Below, one piece after another: positions 55,474 through 64,000 of a stretch of DNA of 64,000 nt (within the stretch, counting starts at the first letter, position 1; the number at the start of each line of letters is the position of its first letter). The stretch is from the NCBI GenBank assembly GCA_027491195.1, contig JAIXWQ010000009.1:496001-560000 (forward strand), given 5' to 3'. The notes beneath the pieces were generated by a model. The model did no database searches. It was not told the DNA's origin and worked only from the letters and a program-made list of their open reading frames with translations. A program made the position numbers and the translations under genes. Origin of the DNA: Cytophagaceae bacterium (GTDB lineage: Bacteria > Bacteroidota > Bacteroidia > Cytophagales > Spirosomataceae).

Positions 55474-55920
55474 ATGAAAGCAGAAGAAACGATTGATTTC
55501 CATATAAAGACTGGCTGGTATGCTATTAGCCGTATGTACAATACGTATTCGGCGCAGTTTGATATGACGATGGCGATCGGCTATGTCTTATTGCATATCG
55601 ATAAGGATGGAACACCTGCGACGAAGATTGCTCCGGCGCTAGGTTTGGAGGCACGGTCTTTGACCCGTATGCTGAAAACCTTAGAAGACAAGAAGTGGAT
55701 CGAACGTTCTGCTAACTACGAGGATAAAAGGGTAGTGAAGATCTTTTTAACGGAGATCGGAAAGAAAAAGCGAGATCAAGCACGCAAGGGGGTTATCGCC
55801 TTTAATAAGTTGATTTACGATCGGGTAGAGCCTGAAAAAATGGCTGTTTTCTTCGATGTCATGGCGACCGTTAACCAAGTTTTAGGGGAGGACGTAGGAG
55901 AAATTTTAAAAACAATCTAG
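55474..55920 (+). CDS. MarR-family transcriptional regulator
   Basis: A 148-residue winged-helix regulator. I place the start at ATG 55474 (MKAEETIDFHIKTGWYAISRMYN), the usual beginning of Bacteroidota members; upstream starts at 55438 (ATG) and 55426 (TTG) lie close to the terminator. The helix-turn-helix and wing are in TKIAPALGLEARSLTRMLKTLEDKKWIERSA followed by DKRVVKIFLTEIG. The target is unknown; the nearest candidate is the OmpA-like gene 74 bases downstream, which has its own -7 box. Confidence 0.88.
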   Translation: MKAEETIDFHIKTGWYAISRMYNTYSAQFDMTMAIGYVLLHIDKDGTPATKIAPALGLEARSLTRMLKTLEDKKWIERSANYEDKRVVKIFLTEIGKKKRDQARKGVIAFNKLIYDRVEPEKMAVFFDVMATVNQVLGEDVGEILKTI

Positions 55921-55994
55921 AAAAAAATACATTTCGGGATACGGATATAAGAAGAGATCCTTATTTTTGCTCGATAATTAAACAAACCAGCGTT

Positions 55995-56894
55995 ATGAAA
56001 AAACTACTTTTAGTGTTCGCGATGATGCCTTTCTTGTTTACCTCTTGCGTAGGAAAGAAGAAATTAGCTGATTTAGAATCACAATTAACTCAATTACAAG
56101 CATCTAGTAGCTCCGCTTTATCAAAAGCAAAAGCTGATTTATCTGATTGCCAATCTTTGACAGCTAGCCTTCAAGGGGAGTTGAAAAAAAGAGATACAGA
56201 TTTAGAAGCGAAGAATGGTCAATTGAAAGCTTTACAAGAGCAATTAGATTACTTCAAAAAGACAAATACGAACTTATTAGATCGTTTATCTGATCTTTCA
56301 GTTATCAATAAGTCAGGTGCGGAAAGTATCCGTAAGTCATTAGACGCATTAAACGAACAAGGAAAATACATCAAAGACCTAAACTCATCTATCCAACGTA
56401 AGGATTCAATGAACTTGTCTTTAGTGATGAACTTGAAGCGTTCATTAGCTGATGTGAATGATGAAGACGTAACAGTTGAAGTGAAGAAAGGGGTTGTTTA
56501 TATCTCTATCTCTGACAACTTGATGTTTGCTTCAGGTAGCGCAGTAGTTAACGCGAAAGCGGTGGCTGTGTTAGCGAAAGTAGCGAAGGTGTTAAATGAT
56601 CACAAAGAGCTTGATGTATTAGTAGAAGGCCACACAGATACAGTGCCTATCTCTACTGATTGTATCCAAGACAACTGGGATTTATCAGCGAAGCGTGCAA
56701 CTTCAGTGGTACGTGTGTTACAAACGAAATTTGATGTGGATCCAGAGCGCTTAACAGCAGGTGGACGTGGTGAGTATGAGCCAGCATCAGCAAACAAGAC
56801 TTCTAAGGGTCGTAAGCAAAATCGCCGTACGGAGATTATTGTAACGCCTAAATTAGATCAATTCTTTAGCTTAATGGCGCCACAAGCGAAATAA
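55995..56894 (+). CDS. OmpA-family lipoprotein with coiled coil
   Basis: A 299-residue envelope protein: lipoprotein signal (FLFTSC, Cys18), a long coiled coil (about 22-140), and an OmpA C-terminal domain (about 150-285, VEGHTDTVPIS, QNRRTEIIV) that binds peptidoglycan. It probably links the outer membrane to the cell wall. A -7 box TATTTTTG is at 55962-55969. A strong bidirectional terminator follows. Confidence 0.9.
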   Translation: MKKLLLVFAMMPFLFTSCVGKKKLADLESQLTQLQASSSSALSKAKADLSDCQSLTASLQGELKKRDTDLEAKNGQLKALQEQLDYFKKTNTNLLDRLSDLSVINKSGAESIRKSLDALNEQGKYIKDLNSSIQRKDSMNLSLVMNLKRSLADVNDEDVTVEVKKGVVYISISDNLMFASGSAVVNAKAVAVLAKVAKVLNDHKELDVLVEGHTDTVPISTDCIQDNWDLSAKRATSVVRVLQTKFDVDPERLTAGGRGEYEPASANKTSKGRKQNRRTEIIVTPKLDQFFSLMAPQAK

Positions 56895-56910
56895 GCTTAG
56901 TGAATAAATG

Positions 56911-56946
56911 AAAAGGGCCTCGATGAAAATCGAGGCCCTTTTTTTA
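56911..56946. terminator. Bidirectional terminator between the OmpA-like and LytTR genes
   Basis: A 14-bp stem AAAAGGGCCTCGAT / ATCGAGGCCCTTTT (56911-56924 and 56929-56942) with a GAAA loop, flanked by A and T runs, serves both strands. Confidence 0.92.
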
Positions 56947-56957
56947 TGGAAAAATTT

Positions 56958-57278
56958 TTAGGCTAATTGCCCTCTGACTAAATCTAATTTTCTGCGAGAG
57001 ACAGGTAGCGAATGTTGCAGGATTGTTTTCACGGTCTTCGTGTCTTCTAGGTCATGCCCGATGACATTGACTTTATTCACGAGATAGGACTTGTGAATGC
57101 GAAGGAAGGTGCCTAGGCGCAATTGTGATTCGAATTTCTTGAGCGTCTTTGCCATCAGAATCGTTTCGCCATTCTTCAGGAAGATGGTCGTATAATTTCC
57201 TTTGCCTTCGATGCTGACGATGTCGTCAACAGGGCATTGGTCGATTCCGGGGATTTTCAAAGTTTTTCTCATGCGCAC
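56958..57278 (-). CDS. Stand-alone LytTR DNA-binding domain protein
   Basis: A 106-residue protein that consists of a LytTR domain and nothing else (VDDIVSIEGKGNYTTIFLKNG; FESQLRLGTFLRIHKSYLVN). Typical LytTR regulators carry a receiver domain in front, which is missing here. A direct DNA-binding regulator without phosphorylation input, or control through another partner, would follow. It lies between two terminators, next to the initiator tRNA gene. Confidence 0.88.
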   Translation of the reverse strand: MRMRKTLKIPGIDQCPVDDIVSIEGKGNYTTIFLKNGETILMAKTLKKFESQLRLGTFLRIHKSYLVNKVNVIGHDLEDTKTVKTILQHSLPVSRRKLDLVRGQLA

Positions 57279-57384
57279 GTATTAATTAAAGTAAACCTAG
57301 TGCTTTTGATTTAAACCTTGGTTGAAGAATTATTAAGCGGTTAGTCTATTTATTTAGCGGTCGGATGGCGTTGATTAAAGGGCA

Positions 57385-57415
57385 TAAAAAAAGAGGTCTT
57401 TTGCAAGACCTCTTT
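57385..57415 (-). terminator. Terminator of the initiator tRNA gene
   Basis: An 11-bp stem AAAGAGGTCTT / AAGACCTCTTT (57390-57400 and 57405-57415) with a four-base loop and a T run on the minus strand. It begins five bases after the 3' end of the tRNA. Confidence 0.9.
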
Positions 57416-57420
57416 CGATG

Positions 57421-57493
<73 letters not shown>

Positions 57494-57600
57494 ATATAAT
57501 TGGGAGTGCAAAGATGCACGTTTCTTTCAGAAAAAACAAGTATCTTTGTAGAAATTATTCTTGCCTATCCTTTTTAAGGCAGATTTTACATTTCATTTCT

Positions 57601-58503
57601 ATGACCCCAGAACACAAGGCAGGCTTTATCAGTATTATTGGCAAACCCAATGTGGGGAAGAGCACGCTGATGAATGCACTCGTGGGGGAGAGACTTTCGA
57701 TTGTGAGCTCGAAAGCGCAGACGACGCGTCACCGAATTTTGGGGATGTTGAATGGAGAGCACAAAGGAACTGAATACCAGATCGTTTACTCAGATACGCC
57801 TGGTGTTTTATTGCCTAAATACGAGTTGCATAAATCCATGATGCAGTTCGTGAAAAGCTCTTTAGAGGATGCGGATGTGGTATTGTATGTGACGGATGTG
57901 TTTGATGAATTCGAAGATTTGGACTTTTTGACCAATTGGAAAGATTTCACAGAGACGCCTATTCTTGTTTTGTTAAACAAGATCGATTTAGTGAGCATGG
58001 AGAAGTTAGAGGAGAAGGTCGCGTATTGGCAGGGAATTTTCCCAGGCAAACCGATTATCCCTATTTCGGCTTTGGAGTCGGTTCATTTGGACCAAATCTT
58101 TAGCCACCTCATGGAACATTTGCCAGTTCATCCGCCCTTTTTTGATAAGGAAGAGCTGACAGATAAGCCAGAAAAGTTCTTTGCCTCGGAGATTGTGAGA
58201 GAGAAGATTTTCTTGAACTATAAAAAGGAGATTCCTTATTCGTGTGAAGTAGTGGTGACATCCTTTAAGGAGGAGCCTACCATTTTACGTATTGCTACGG
58301 AGATTTATGTGGAGCGGGTATCGCAGCGTGCGATTATCATCGGGCACAAAGGGGAGAATATCAAGAAAGTGGGAATTCAGGCAAGAGAGGATTTAGAGAA
58401 GTTTTTTGGTAAAAAAGTATTTTTAGAGCAGTTTGTCAAAGTGGAGCCTGATTGGCGTGCGAAGACCGACAAGCTGCGTTCATTCGGGTATTCACTCGAT
58501 TAA
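57601..58503 (+). CDS. era: GTPase Era
   Basis: A GTPase needed for 30S assembly that binds the 16S rRNA 3' end; 300 residues. ATG 57601 is the correct start (MTPEHKAGFISIIGKPNVGKS); a longer open frame to 57451 runs through the tRNA gene and is not real. G1 GKPNVGKS (14-21), G3 DTPG, G4 NKID, then the KH domain with IIIGHKGENIKKVG. A -7 box TATCTTTG is at 57541-57548. Confidence 0.97.
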   Translation: MTPEHKAGFISIIGKPNVGKSTLMNALVGERLSIVSSKAQTTRHRILGMLNGEHKGTEYQIVYSDTPGVLLPKYELHKSMMQFVKSSLEDADVVLYVTDVFDEFEDLDFLTNWKDFTETPILVLLNKIDLVSMEKLEEKVAYWQGIFPGKPIIPISALESVHLDQIFSHLMEHLPVHPPFFDKEELTDKPEKFFASEIVREKIFLNYKKEIPYSCEVVVTSFKEEPTILRIATEIYVERVSQRAIIIGHKGENIKKVGIQAREDLEKFFGKKVFLEQFVKVEPDWRAKTDKLRSFGYSLD

Positions 58504-58515
58504 TTTAAACGAAGA

Positions 58516-59838
58516 ATGTCAAATATTATTGCAATTGTGGGGCGTCCCAATGTAGGGAAATCTACTTTGTTCAATCGCTTGATCGAACAAAAGAAAGCTA
58601 TCATGGACAACTTGTCCGGGGTGACGCGCGACCGCCATTATGGTTACGGTCAATGGACAGGACGTTTCTTTACCGTGATTGACACGGGAGGTTACGTGCA
58701 TGGTTCAGAAGATAAGTTTGAAGGAGCGATACGCGAGCAGGTAGAATTAGCCATTGAAGAAGCGGCGGTTTTATTGTTTGTCGTAGATTGCTCTACGGGT
58801 TTAACGGATTTGGATAAGGATTTTGCGAACGTTTTACGTCGTTCAAAGAAGCCGGTTATCTTGATCGCGAATAAAGCCGATACACACGAGAAGGCTTATG
58901 CTGCCGCTGAATTTTACGAATTAGGTTTAGGTGATCCATTTGCGATTGCTGCCGAAAGCGGAAGTGGTACGGGTGACATGCTCGATGTGATGGTTTCTCA
59001 TTTTAAGGATGAAGGAATTGAAAATCCAGAATTAGGGATTCCACGCGTGGCGATCTTAGGTCGTCCGAACGTAGGAAAATCCTCTTTCTTGAATGCAATC
59101 TTAGGAAAAGATCGTTCGATTGTGACCGATGAAGCTGGAACGACGCGTGATGCGATTCAAAATCACTACACGATGTTTGGGAAGGATTTTATCATTACGG
59201 ATACTGCCGGAATTCGCCGAAAAGCAAGGATCGACGACAACATCGAATATTATTCGGTATTGCGTTCGATGAAGGCTTTGGAGGAATGTGATGTGGCTAT
59301 TATCATTATCGATGCGACGACAATTGATCCATTAACGGGTCTAGAGGCGCAGGATATGAACATTGTCAGCATGGCGGACAAGGCTAAGAAGGGTATCGTA
59401 TTGATGATTAATAAGTGGGATTTAGTGGCCAAAGACACGAATACTGCGATTCAATTAGAGAAAGCGATCAAGGAGCGTATGGCGCCTTTGAATTATATGC
59501 CGGTCATCTTTACATCGGTGATGGAGAAGAAGCGTATCTTCCAAGCTTTGGAATTAATGCTTAAGGTGTACGAAAACCGTACGCAGAAGATTACTACGTC
59601 GAAATTAAATGATGTGATGCTGGAGGTGATTCAAAGTTATCCGCCACCAGCCTGGAAAGGAAAATACATCAAGATTAAATATTGTACGCAGGTTTCGACA
59701 CCGTATCCTACGTTTATTTTCTTCTGTAATTTACCTCAGTACATTAAGGAAAGTTACGAGCGTTACCTTGAGAATCAGATGCGCAAGGCCTTTGATTTAT
59801 CAGGAACGCCTATTTCGCTATTCTTTAGAAAGAAATAG
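58516..59838 (+). CDS. der: GTPase Der (EngA)
   Basis: A double GTPase for 50S assembly; 440 residues. Both G domains are complete: GRPNVGKS at 8-15 and again at about 183-190, DTGG and DTAG, NKAD and NKWD, followed by the KH-like domain. It begins 12 bases after era; era-der is a common neighbour pair. Its 3' end overlaps the convergent gene by 21 bases. Confidence 0.97.
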   Translation: MSNIIAIVGRPNVGKSTLFNRLIEQKKAIMDNLSGVTRDRHYGYGQWTGRFFTVIDTGGYVHGSEDKFEGAIREQVELAIEEAAVLLFVVDCSTGLTDLDKDFANVLRRSKKPVILIANKADTHEKAYAAAEFYELGLGDPFAIAAESGSGTGDMLDVMVSHFKDEGIENPELGIPRVAILGRPNVGKSSFLNAILGKDRSIVTDEAGTTRDAIQNHYTMFGKDFIITDTAGIRRKARIDDNIEYYSVLRSMKALEECDVAIIIIDATTIDPLTGLEAQDMNIVSMADKAKKGIVLMINKWDLVAKDTNTAIQLEKAIKERMAPLNYMPVIFTSVMEKKRIFQALELMLKVYENRTQKITTSKLNDVMLEVIQSYPPPAWKGKYIKIKYCTQVSTPYPTFIFFCNLPQYIKESYERYLENQMRKAFDLSGTPISLFFRKK

Positions 59839-60855
59839 TTGCTGTATTTGGGAGAGGCTGATGAAACCGATTTGGCCTCTTCCACCTACACCATACAGGC
59901 GATCGCCTACTCGACACACATTGTGATAAGGACTTTTTCCTAAGCTAATCCAGCGTTTTTTCATAGGGTCAAAAGCCGAGCTTTCCGCCGGCCCCGAAAG
60001 TATCCAATACGGATCGGCCCACAGAATTTTCTCCACATAATACCCTGGTGCATTCACCACCGGAGACCACGTCTTTCCGGCATCCAGACTTTCTAATACC
60101 GGCACGGGTCCTTCCTTAATCCGGGAGTAATTTCCACCGGCAATCCATAGATTTTTTGCGTCGCGAACACCTAGGCTAAAGAATCCGGTTCCTTCACCTC
60201 CCGGAATTTCCGCGTAAATGTTTTCCCAATTCAGTGCGTCCTTGCCGTACAACACTCTAGCCTTAGAACCGCCACCCGTCACGATATAATAACCCAGTTT
60301 CGTTTTCTGTAAACTAGATCCACTCGCTGCGAACGCGGCTTCTACTTTTTGTAGTTCGGGATGAGTCGCCGGATTCAATAAAGAAAAGTCGCGTCCCTTA
60401 TTGCTTATTCGAATCAAGCCATAAAATGGACCCGCCGGGTCAGATAAAATTAATCCCTGTTTCCCTTCCCAAAGAATAGCATCGAAGAAATAGCCTTTCT
60501 CTTTGATTTGATACGCCAGTTCCCAGCTTTTGCCCCCGTTTTCTGTTCGAAATATTTTCGCTGCTCCATTTTCAGCAGGACCAGCACTCATCAGCAGGAC
60601 GGTTTTGTCATCCAGGATAGCAAGGTCGCGGAAGTCTAAAGAATCCGCTCCGGGTACGTTGCTGACATTGAAATGAACGCCGCCATCGCTCGAATGAATG
60701 ACCGTTCCTCGCGTTCCACCGATCCAGATATGCTTCCCGTGGGAGCGAATCGCCCGGAACGAGGCTTTCGTTTCAAGTGTGATGGGAGTCCATTGGGCGA
60801 AGCCTTGGAAAAATCCACAAATAAATAAGGCGAGTAATAGGCTGTTTTTTCTCAT
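59818..60855 (-). CDS. Secreted BNR/YCF48-like beta-propeller protein
   Basis: A 345-residue protein with a signal peptide (MRKNSLLLALFICGFFQGFA, then Q). The mature part has repeats of the sialidase/BNR type (IHSSDGGVHF, RTENGGKSWEL, LESLDAGKTWSPV), which fold as a propeller. No catalytic motif is visible, so it may bind or scaffold at the surface; photosystem-stability-factor-like proteins share this pattern. A start at 60873 would add six residues. It overlaps der tail to tail by 21 bases. Confidence 0.83.
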   Translation of the reverse strand: MRKNSLLLALFICGFFQGFAQWTPITLETKASFRAIRSHGKHIWIGGTRGTVIHSSDGGVHFNVSNVPGADSLDFRDLAILDDKTVLLMSAGPAENGAAKIFRTENGGKSWELAYQIKEKGYFFDAILWEGKQGLILSDPAGPFYGLIRISNKGRDFSLLNPATHPELQKVEAAFAASGSSLQKTKLGYYIVTGGGSKARVLYGKDALNWENIYAEIPGGEGTGFFSLGVRDAKNLWIAGGNYSRIKEGPVPVLESLDAGKTWSPVVNAPGYYVEKILWADPYWILSGPAESSAFDPMKKRWISLGKSPYHNVCRVGDRLYGVGGRGQIGFISLSQIQQLFLSKE

Positions 60856-60961
60856 ATCGATAAAGCGCTGCAAATTACGGATTTTGGCAAATAATGTTTA
60901 TTTTTGAACCTTATAGCTTAAATTTTATTCGTCGACACGAAAAGGAACACGAAAAGTATAC

Positions 60962-62632
60962 ATGGAAGAATTAAAACCCAAATCCCTTAATTTCCTAGAA
61001 GAAATTGTTCAGGAAGACATCGCGTCAGGAAAATACCCGAAAGGTATTTTGACTCGTTTTCCACCGGAGCCAAACGGATACCTGCACATCGGTCACGCAA
61101 AGAGTATTTGCTTGAATTTTGGGCTGGCACAGCGTTTCGGCGGGGCAACTAATTTGCGTTTTGATGACACGAATCCGGTGACGGAGGAAACAGAATACGT
61201 GGAGTCGATTAAGAAAGATGTCTCTTGGTTAGGCTTTACCTGGGCGGAGGAATTATATACTTCGGACTACTTTGAAGATTTATACCAATTTGCAGAGAAG
61301 TTAATCACACTTTCTTTCGCTTATGTGGACGATTCTTCGGCGGCAGAAATTGCAGCTCAGAAAGGAACGCCTACGACACCTGGAACGCACAGTCCTTTCA
61401 GAAATCGTAGCGTAGAAGAGAATTTAGCGCTATTCCGTGACATGCGTGCCGGAAAATATGCGGATGGAGAGAAGGTATTACGCGCGAAAATCGATATGGC
61501 ACATCCGAACATGCACATGCGTGATCCTTTGATGTACCGGATCCGTCACGTAAAACATCACCGTTCAGGCGATAAATGGTGCATCTACCCGATGTACGAT
61601 TTCGCGCACGGTCAAAGTGATTCCATCGAAGAAATTACCCACTCGATCTGTACGCTTGAATTCGACGTTCACCGTCCATTATACGATTGGTTCTTAGATA
61701 AATTAGGGATTTTCCCTTCTCATCAATATGAATTTGCGCGCTTGAACTTATCCCACACGGTGATGAGTAAGCGTAAATTATTGCAATTAGTAAACGAGAA
61801 AGTAGTAAACGGCTGGGATGATCCCCGAATGCCTACAATCTCAGGTTTACGTAGACGTGGTTTCACTCCGGCATCGATTCGCAATTTCTGCGAGCGTATC
61901 GGGGTGGCGAAACGTGATAATTTGATCGATTTAAGTCTATTGGAATTCTGTATTCGCGAAGACTTAAATAAGTCAGCTGATCGTGTGATGGCTGTTTTAG
62001 ACCCAATTAAATTAGTGATTACGAATTATCCAGCCGATAAAACGGAGGATTTACAGATTGAAAATAATCCAGAGGCAGAGGTAATCACGAAGCGTTCTGT
62101 GCCTTTCTCGAACGAATTATACATCGAGCGTGAGGACTTTATGATCGATCCACCTAAGAAGTTCTTCCGTCTAGGCGTGGGCTTGCAGGTGCGTTTGAAA
62201 GGAGCTTATATCGTAACGTGTACGGATTTCAAAACGGATTCGGCAGGTAATGTGACAGAAGTGCACGCGGAATACATCCCAGAAAGTAAGTCAGGTCAAG
62301 ATACGAGTGGCATTAACGTTAAAGGAACGATCCACTGGGTTTCTGTTGCTCATGCGGTGGAGGCTGAGGTACGTAACTTTGATCGCTTGTTAATTGTAGA
62401 GGATGCCTCTGAATTAGGGGATGATTTCTTGAAATTTATCAATCCGGAATCATTGCAAATTATTCCAAAGGTCTACGTGGAGCCAGGTTTGAAATCTGCT
62501 TCGGTGGGCCAGCCATTGCAGTTTATCCGCAAAGGTTATTATAGTCTTGACTTAGATTCGAGCTCAGATAAATTAGTCTTTAACCGTACAGTGACGTTGA
62601 AAGATACGTGGGCCAAAGAAAAGGCGAAGTAA
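60962..62632 (+). CDS. glnS: Glutaminyl-tRNA synthetase
   Basis: Class I synthetase; 556 residues. PPEPNGYLHIGHAKS (HIGH at 42-45) and the KMSKS equivalent VMSKRKL (about 270) are seen, with the C-terminal anticodon-binding beta-barrels. LRFDDTNP is the GlnRS/GluRS signature and the length fits GlnRS. A -7 box TATTTTTG is at 60899-60906. Its presence means the cell charges Gln-tRNA directly and need not rely on GatCAB for glutamine. Confidence 0.96.
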   Translation: MEELKPKSLNFLEEIVQEDIASGKYPKGILTRFPPEPNGYLHIGHAKSICLNFGLAQRFGGATNLRFDDTNPVTEETEYVESIKKDVSWLGFTWAEELYTSDYFEDLYQFAEKLITLSFAYVDDSSAAEIAAQKGTPTTPGTHSPFRNRSVEENLALFRDMRAGKYADGEKVLRAKIDMAHPNMHMRDPLMYRIRHVKHHRSGDKWCIYPMYDFAHGQSDSIEEITHSICTLEFDVHRPLYDWFLDKLGIFPSHQYEFARLNLSHTVMSKRKLLQLVNEKVVNGWDDPRMPTISGLRRRGFTPASIRNFCERIGVAKRDNLIDLSLLEFCIREDLNKSADRVMAVLDPIKLVITNYPADKTEDLQIENNPEAEVITKRSVPFSNELYIEREDFMIDPPKKFFRLGVGLQVRLKGAYIVTCTDFKTDSAGNVTEVHAEYIPESKSGQDTSGINVKGTIHWVSVAHAVEAEVRNFDRLLIVEDASELGDDFLKFINPESLQIIPKVYVEPGLKSASVGQPLQFIRKGYYSLDLDSSSDKLVFNRTVTLKDTWAKEKAK

Positions 62633-63610
62633 TTATTTTTTCGCGAAAAGCGAATCCACGAAAGTGGTCTTGTTGAATACTTGGAGGTCGGAGATTTTTT
62701 CTCCCACTCCAATGTATTTGACTGGGATCTTGAACTGATCCGAAATACCAATCACCACCCCACCTTTTGCCGTACCGTCTAGCTTTGTAATCGCTAGCGA
62801 GGTAATCTCGGTTACTTTTGTGAACTCTTGGGCTTGGATGAAAGCGTTTTGGCCTGTAGAACCATCTAAAACCAGCATCACCTCGTGTGGTGCCTCTGGA
62901 ATAAATTTCTGAATCACGCGCTTGATTTTGCCTAATTCAGTCATCAAATTCACCTTTGTATGTAGACGTCCCGCTGTATCGATGATCACGATATCTGCGT
63001 TCATGTCCACCGCCTGCTTCACAGCGTCATAAGCCACTGCTGCCGGATCCGTATTCATTCCGTGATCAATCACGGGAATTCCCACACGTTCTCCCCACAA
63101 CTTCAATTGATCGACTGCTGCCGCACGGAAAGTATCCGCCGCACCTAATACGACCTTCAATCCATTTTGATGGAATTGAGAAGCAAGTTTACCGATGGTG
63201 GTGGTTTTACCTACGCCGTTCACGCCTACGACCATGATGACATAGGGTTTTTGGGAAGGTTCTGCGAAGGCATTTTCTAAAGAAGAGGATTGGTTTTCTT
63301 CTAAAAGTGCTGCGACTTCTTCGCGTAATACTTTATCTAATTCTTCTGTGGAAACGTATTTATCGCGTTCTACGCGGCGTTCGATGCGCTCAATAATCTT
63401 CAACGTGGTGGCTACACCTACATCGGAAGTCAATAAAATCTCCTCTAATTCGTCGAGTACTTCCTCATCTACCTTCGATTTACCTACCACGGCACGACCG
63501 ATCTTAGAGAACAATCCAGTGGATGTCTTCTCTAATCCTTGCTCTAAAGCTTGGATCTCTTCCTGCTGTTGAGGTTCAGGTTTCTTTTTGAAAAAATCGA
63601 ATAATCCCAT
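62633..63610 (-). CDS. ftsY: Signal recognition particle receptor FtsY
   Basis: SRP GTPase receptor for membrane protein targeting; 325 residues. A short charged N-terminal region (MGLFDFFKKKPEPQQQEE), the four-helix N domain, and the NG GTPase domain with GVNGVGKTTTIGKLA (about 129-143), DTAGRL and TKLDGTAKGG. The long acidic A domain of E. coli is absent, as usual in Bacteroidota. Its stop directly abuts the glnS stop. Confidence 0.96.
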   Translation of the reverse strand: MGLFDFFKKKPEPQQQEEIQALEQGLEKTSTGLFSKIGRAVVGKSKVDEEVLDELEEILLTSDVGVATTLKIIERIERRVERDKYVSTEELDKVLREEVAALLEENQSSSLENAFAEPSQKPYVIMVVGVNGVGKTTTIGKLASQFHQNGLKVVLGAADTFRAAAVDQLKLWGERVGIPVIDHGMNTDPAAVAYDAVKQAVDMNADIVIIDTAGRLHTKVNLMTELGKIKRVIQKFIPEAPHEVMLVLDGSTGQNAFIQAQEFTKVTEITSLAITKLDGTAKGGVVIGISDQFKIPVKYIGVGEKISDLQVFNKTTFVDSLFAKK

Positions 63611-63647
63611 GAGGTGATTTAAAATACAATGCGAAGGTAATCAAAAT

Positions 63648-63680
63648 AAAAAAAGTCCCTTCAAGAAGGGACTTCAATTT
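63648..63680 (-). terminator. Terminator between the DUF4295 gene and ftsY
   Basis: A 9-bp stem AAGTCCCTT / AAGGGACTT (63653-63661 and 63666-63674) with a four-base loop and a T run on the minus strand. It ends the rpmG-DUF4295 transcript, so ftsY probably depends on its own promoter or on read-through. Confidence 0.88.
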
Positions 63681-63710
63681 TTTTAAGATAGGGTAACGGG
63701 TATTGAAAAA

Positions 63711-63863
63711 TTAGTTTTTCAACGCTGCGTTAACTTCATCTTGAAGGATGATTTCTTCTTTGAAGGTATAAGCTCCTGTTGTAGGATTCTTAACCGCCTT
63801 AATGATCTTAGCGTACTTAACGCCGCCTTCTTTCTTCAGAGTTGCAACTACTTTCTTAGCCAT
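63711..63863 (-). CDS. DUF4295 family protein (ribosomal protein bL38-like)
   Basis: ATG 63863 to TAA 63711, 50 residues: MAKKVVATLKKEGGVKYAKI, then IKAVKNPTTGAYTFKEEII. It is the basic DUF4295 protein found only in Bacteroidota and kept next to rpmG and ftsY. I recall that it was identified in a Flavobacterium ribosome structure as a new large-subunit protein (bL38); treat that as recollection. It starts 8 bases after the rpmG stop. Confidence 0.9.
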   Translation of the reverse strand: MAKKVVATLKKEGGVKYAKIIKAVKNPTTGAYTFKEEIILQDEVNAALKN

Positions 63864-63871
63864 GGGTCAAC

Positions 63872-64000
63872 CTATTTAATTTCTTTATGTAAAGTAACTT
63901 TTTTCAAAACAGGATTGTATTTTCTTAACTCAATACGTGCTGTTGTGTTTTTACGATTTTTCGTAGTGATGTAGCGAGACATGCCTGGTAAACCAGTTTC
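63872..64000 (-). CDS. rpmG: 50S ribosomal protein L33, N-terminus outside window
   Basis: The last 42 residues and TAG stop of L33 ([20 protein letters not shown], then [16 protein letters not shown]). The C-terminal CxxC pair of zinc-binding L33 is missing, so this is the cysteine-free (C-minus) form at that site. The 5' part lies beyond the window edge. It heads the rpmG-DUF4295 unit. Confidence 0.95.
   Translation of the reverse strand, partial: ETGLPGMSRYITTKNRKNTTARIELRKYNPVLKKVTLHKEIK

Overview
The window reads as chromosomal core DNA of a Bacteroidota bacterium, most likely of the class Cytophagia. The signs are: type IX secretion genes (porU, porV and a PorE-like protein), a secreted protease with a type IX C-terminal sorting domain, the lineage-specific ribosomal protein DUF4295 beside rpmG and ftsY, a DUF2480 protein, promoters of the Bacteroidota type (TTTG, about 19-20 bases, TAnnTTTG), and almost no Shine-Dalgarno sequences. 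A free-living aerobic, perhaps freshwater, member of Cytophagales fits the long ispH, the complex I genes and the rhomboid pair, but genus is inference only. I see no insertion sequence, prophage, CRISPR array or toxin-antitoxin locus, and no gap over 300 bases without a gene.

Layout. 1-2095: end of a secreted protein gene, GDP-fucose synthase and a methyltransferase. 2096-9902 (minus): a run of PorE-like lipoprotein, dihydroorotase, RNase HII and a large secreted subtilase. 10034-12630: a pseudouridine synthase with a repeated Arg/Gly-rich tail, an inverted repeat, a terminator and an AraC-type regulator. 12925-19418 (plus): mreBCD, an ECF sigma factor with a small anti-sigma-like protein, gmk, nadD and comEC. 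19453-26459 (minus): typA, dxs, two rhomboid proteases and cysS. 26571-28665 (plus): a GNAT-like protein and a PfkB kinase. 28669-35060 (minus): SprT-like protease, porU, porV and an M16 protein without its metal site, preceded by a 58-residue Ala-rich lipoprotein. 35252-40881 (minus): nuoKLMN plus a GtrA-like protein. 40987-50609: mixed DNA repair and metabolic genes (DnaQ-like exonuclease, YjjG, a PD-(D/E)XK protein, exonuclease III, ispH, fructosamine kinase, tsaB, CtpA-like protease), then rnpA-rpmH and a lone rpsJ. 50715-56894: a membrane TPR protein, atpD-atpC, a lipoprotein, a MarR regulator and an OmpA-like lipoprotein. 56958-64000: a lone LytTR domain, initiator tRNA, era, der, glnS, ftsY, DUF4295 and the end of rpmG.

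Themes. Much of the window serves the cell envelope (MreBCD, PorU/PorV/PorE, OmpA-like lipoproteins, rhomboids) and translation (GTPases TypA, Era, Der; RNase P protein; L34, S10, L33; GlnRS and CysRS; initiator tRNA). Several operons usually kept together in other bacteria are split here: complex I begins at nuoK, the ATP synthase locus holds only beta and epsilon, and rpsJ stands apart from the S10 operon. I found no clearly new multi-gene system. The best leads are a nuclease-like protein ending in a sliding-clamp-binding motif, a perfect hairpin directly before rpsJ, the SprT-PorU-PorV-M16 operon, and an overlapping divergent promoter that predicts a leaderless yjjG mRNA.
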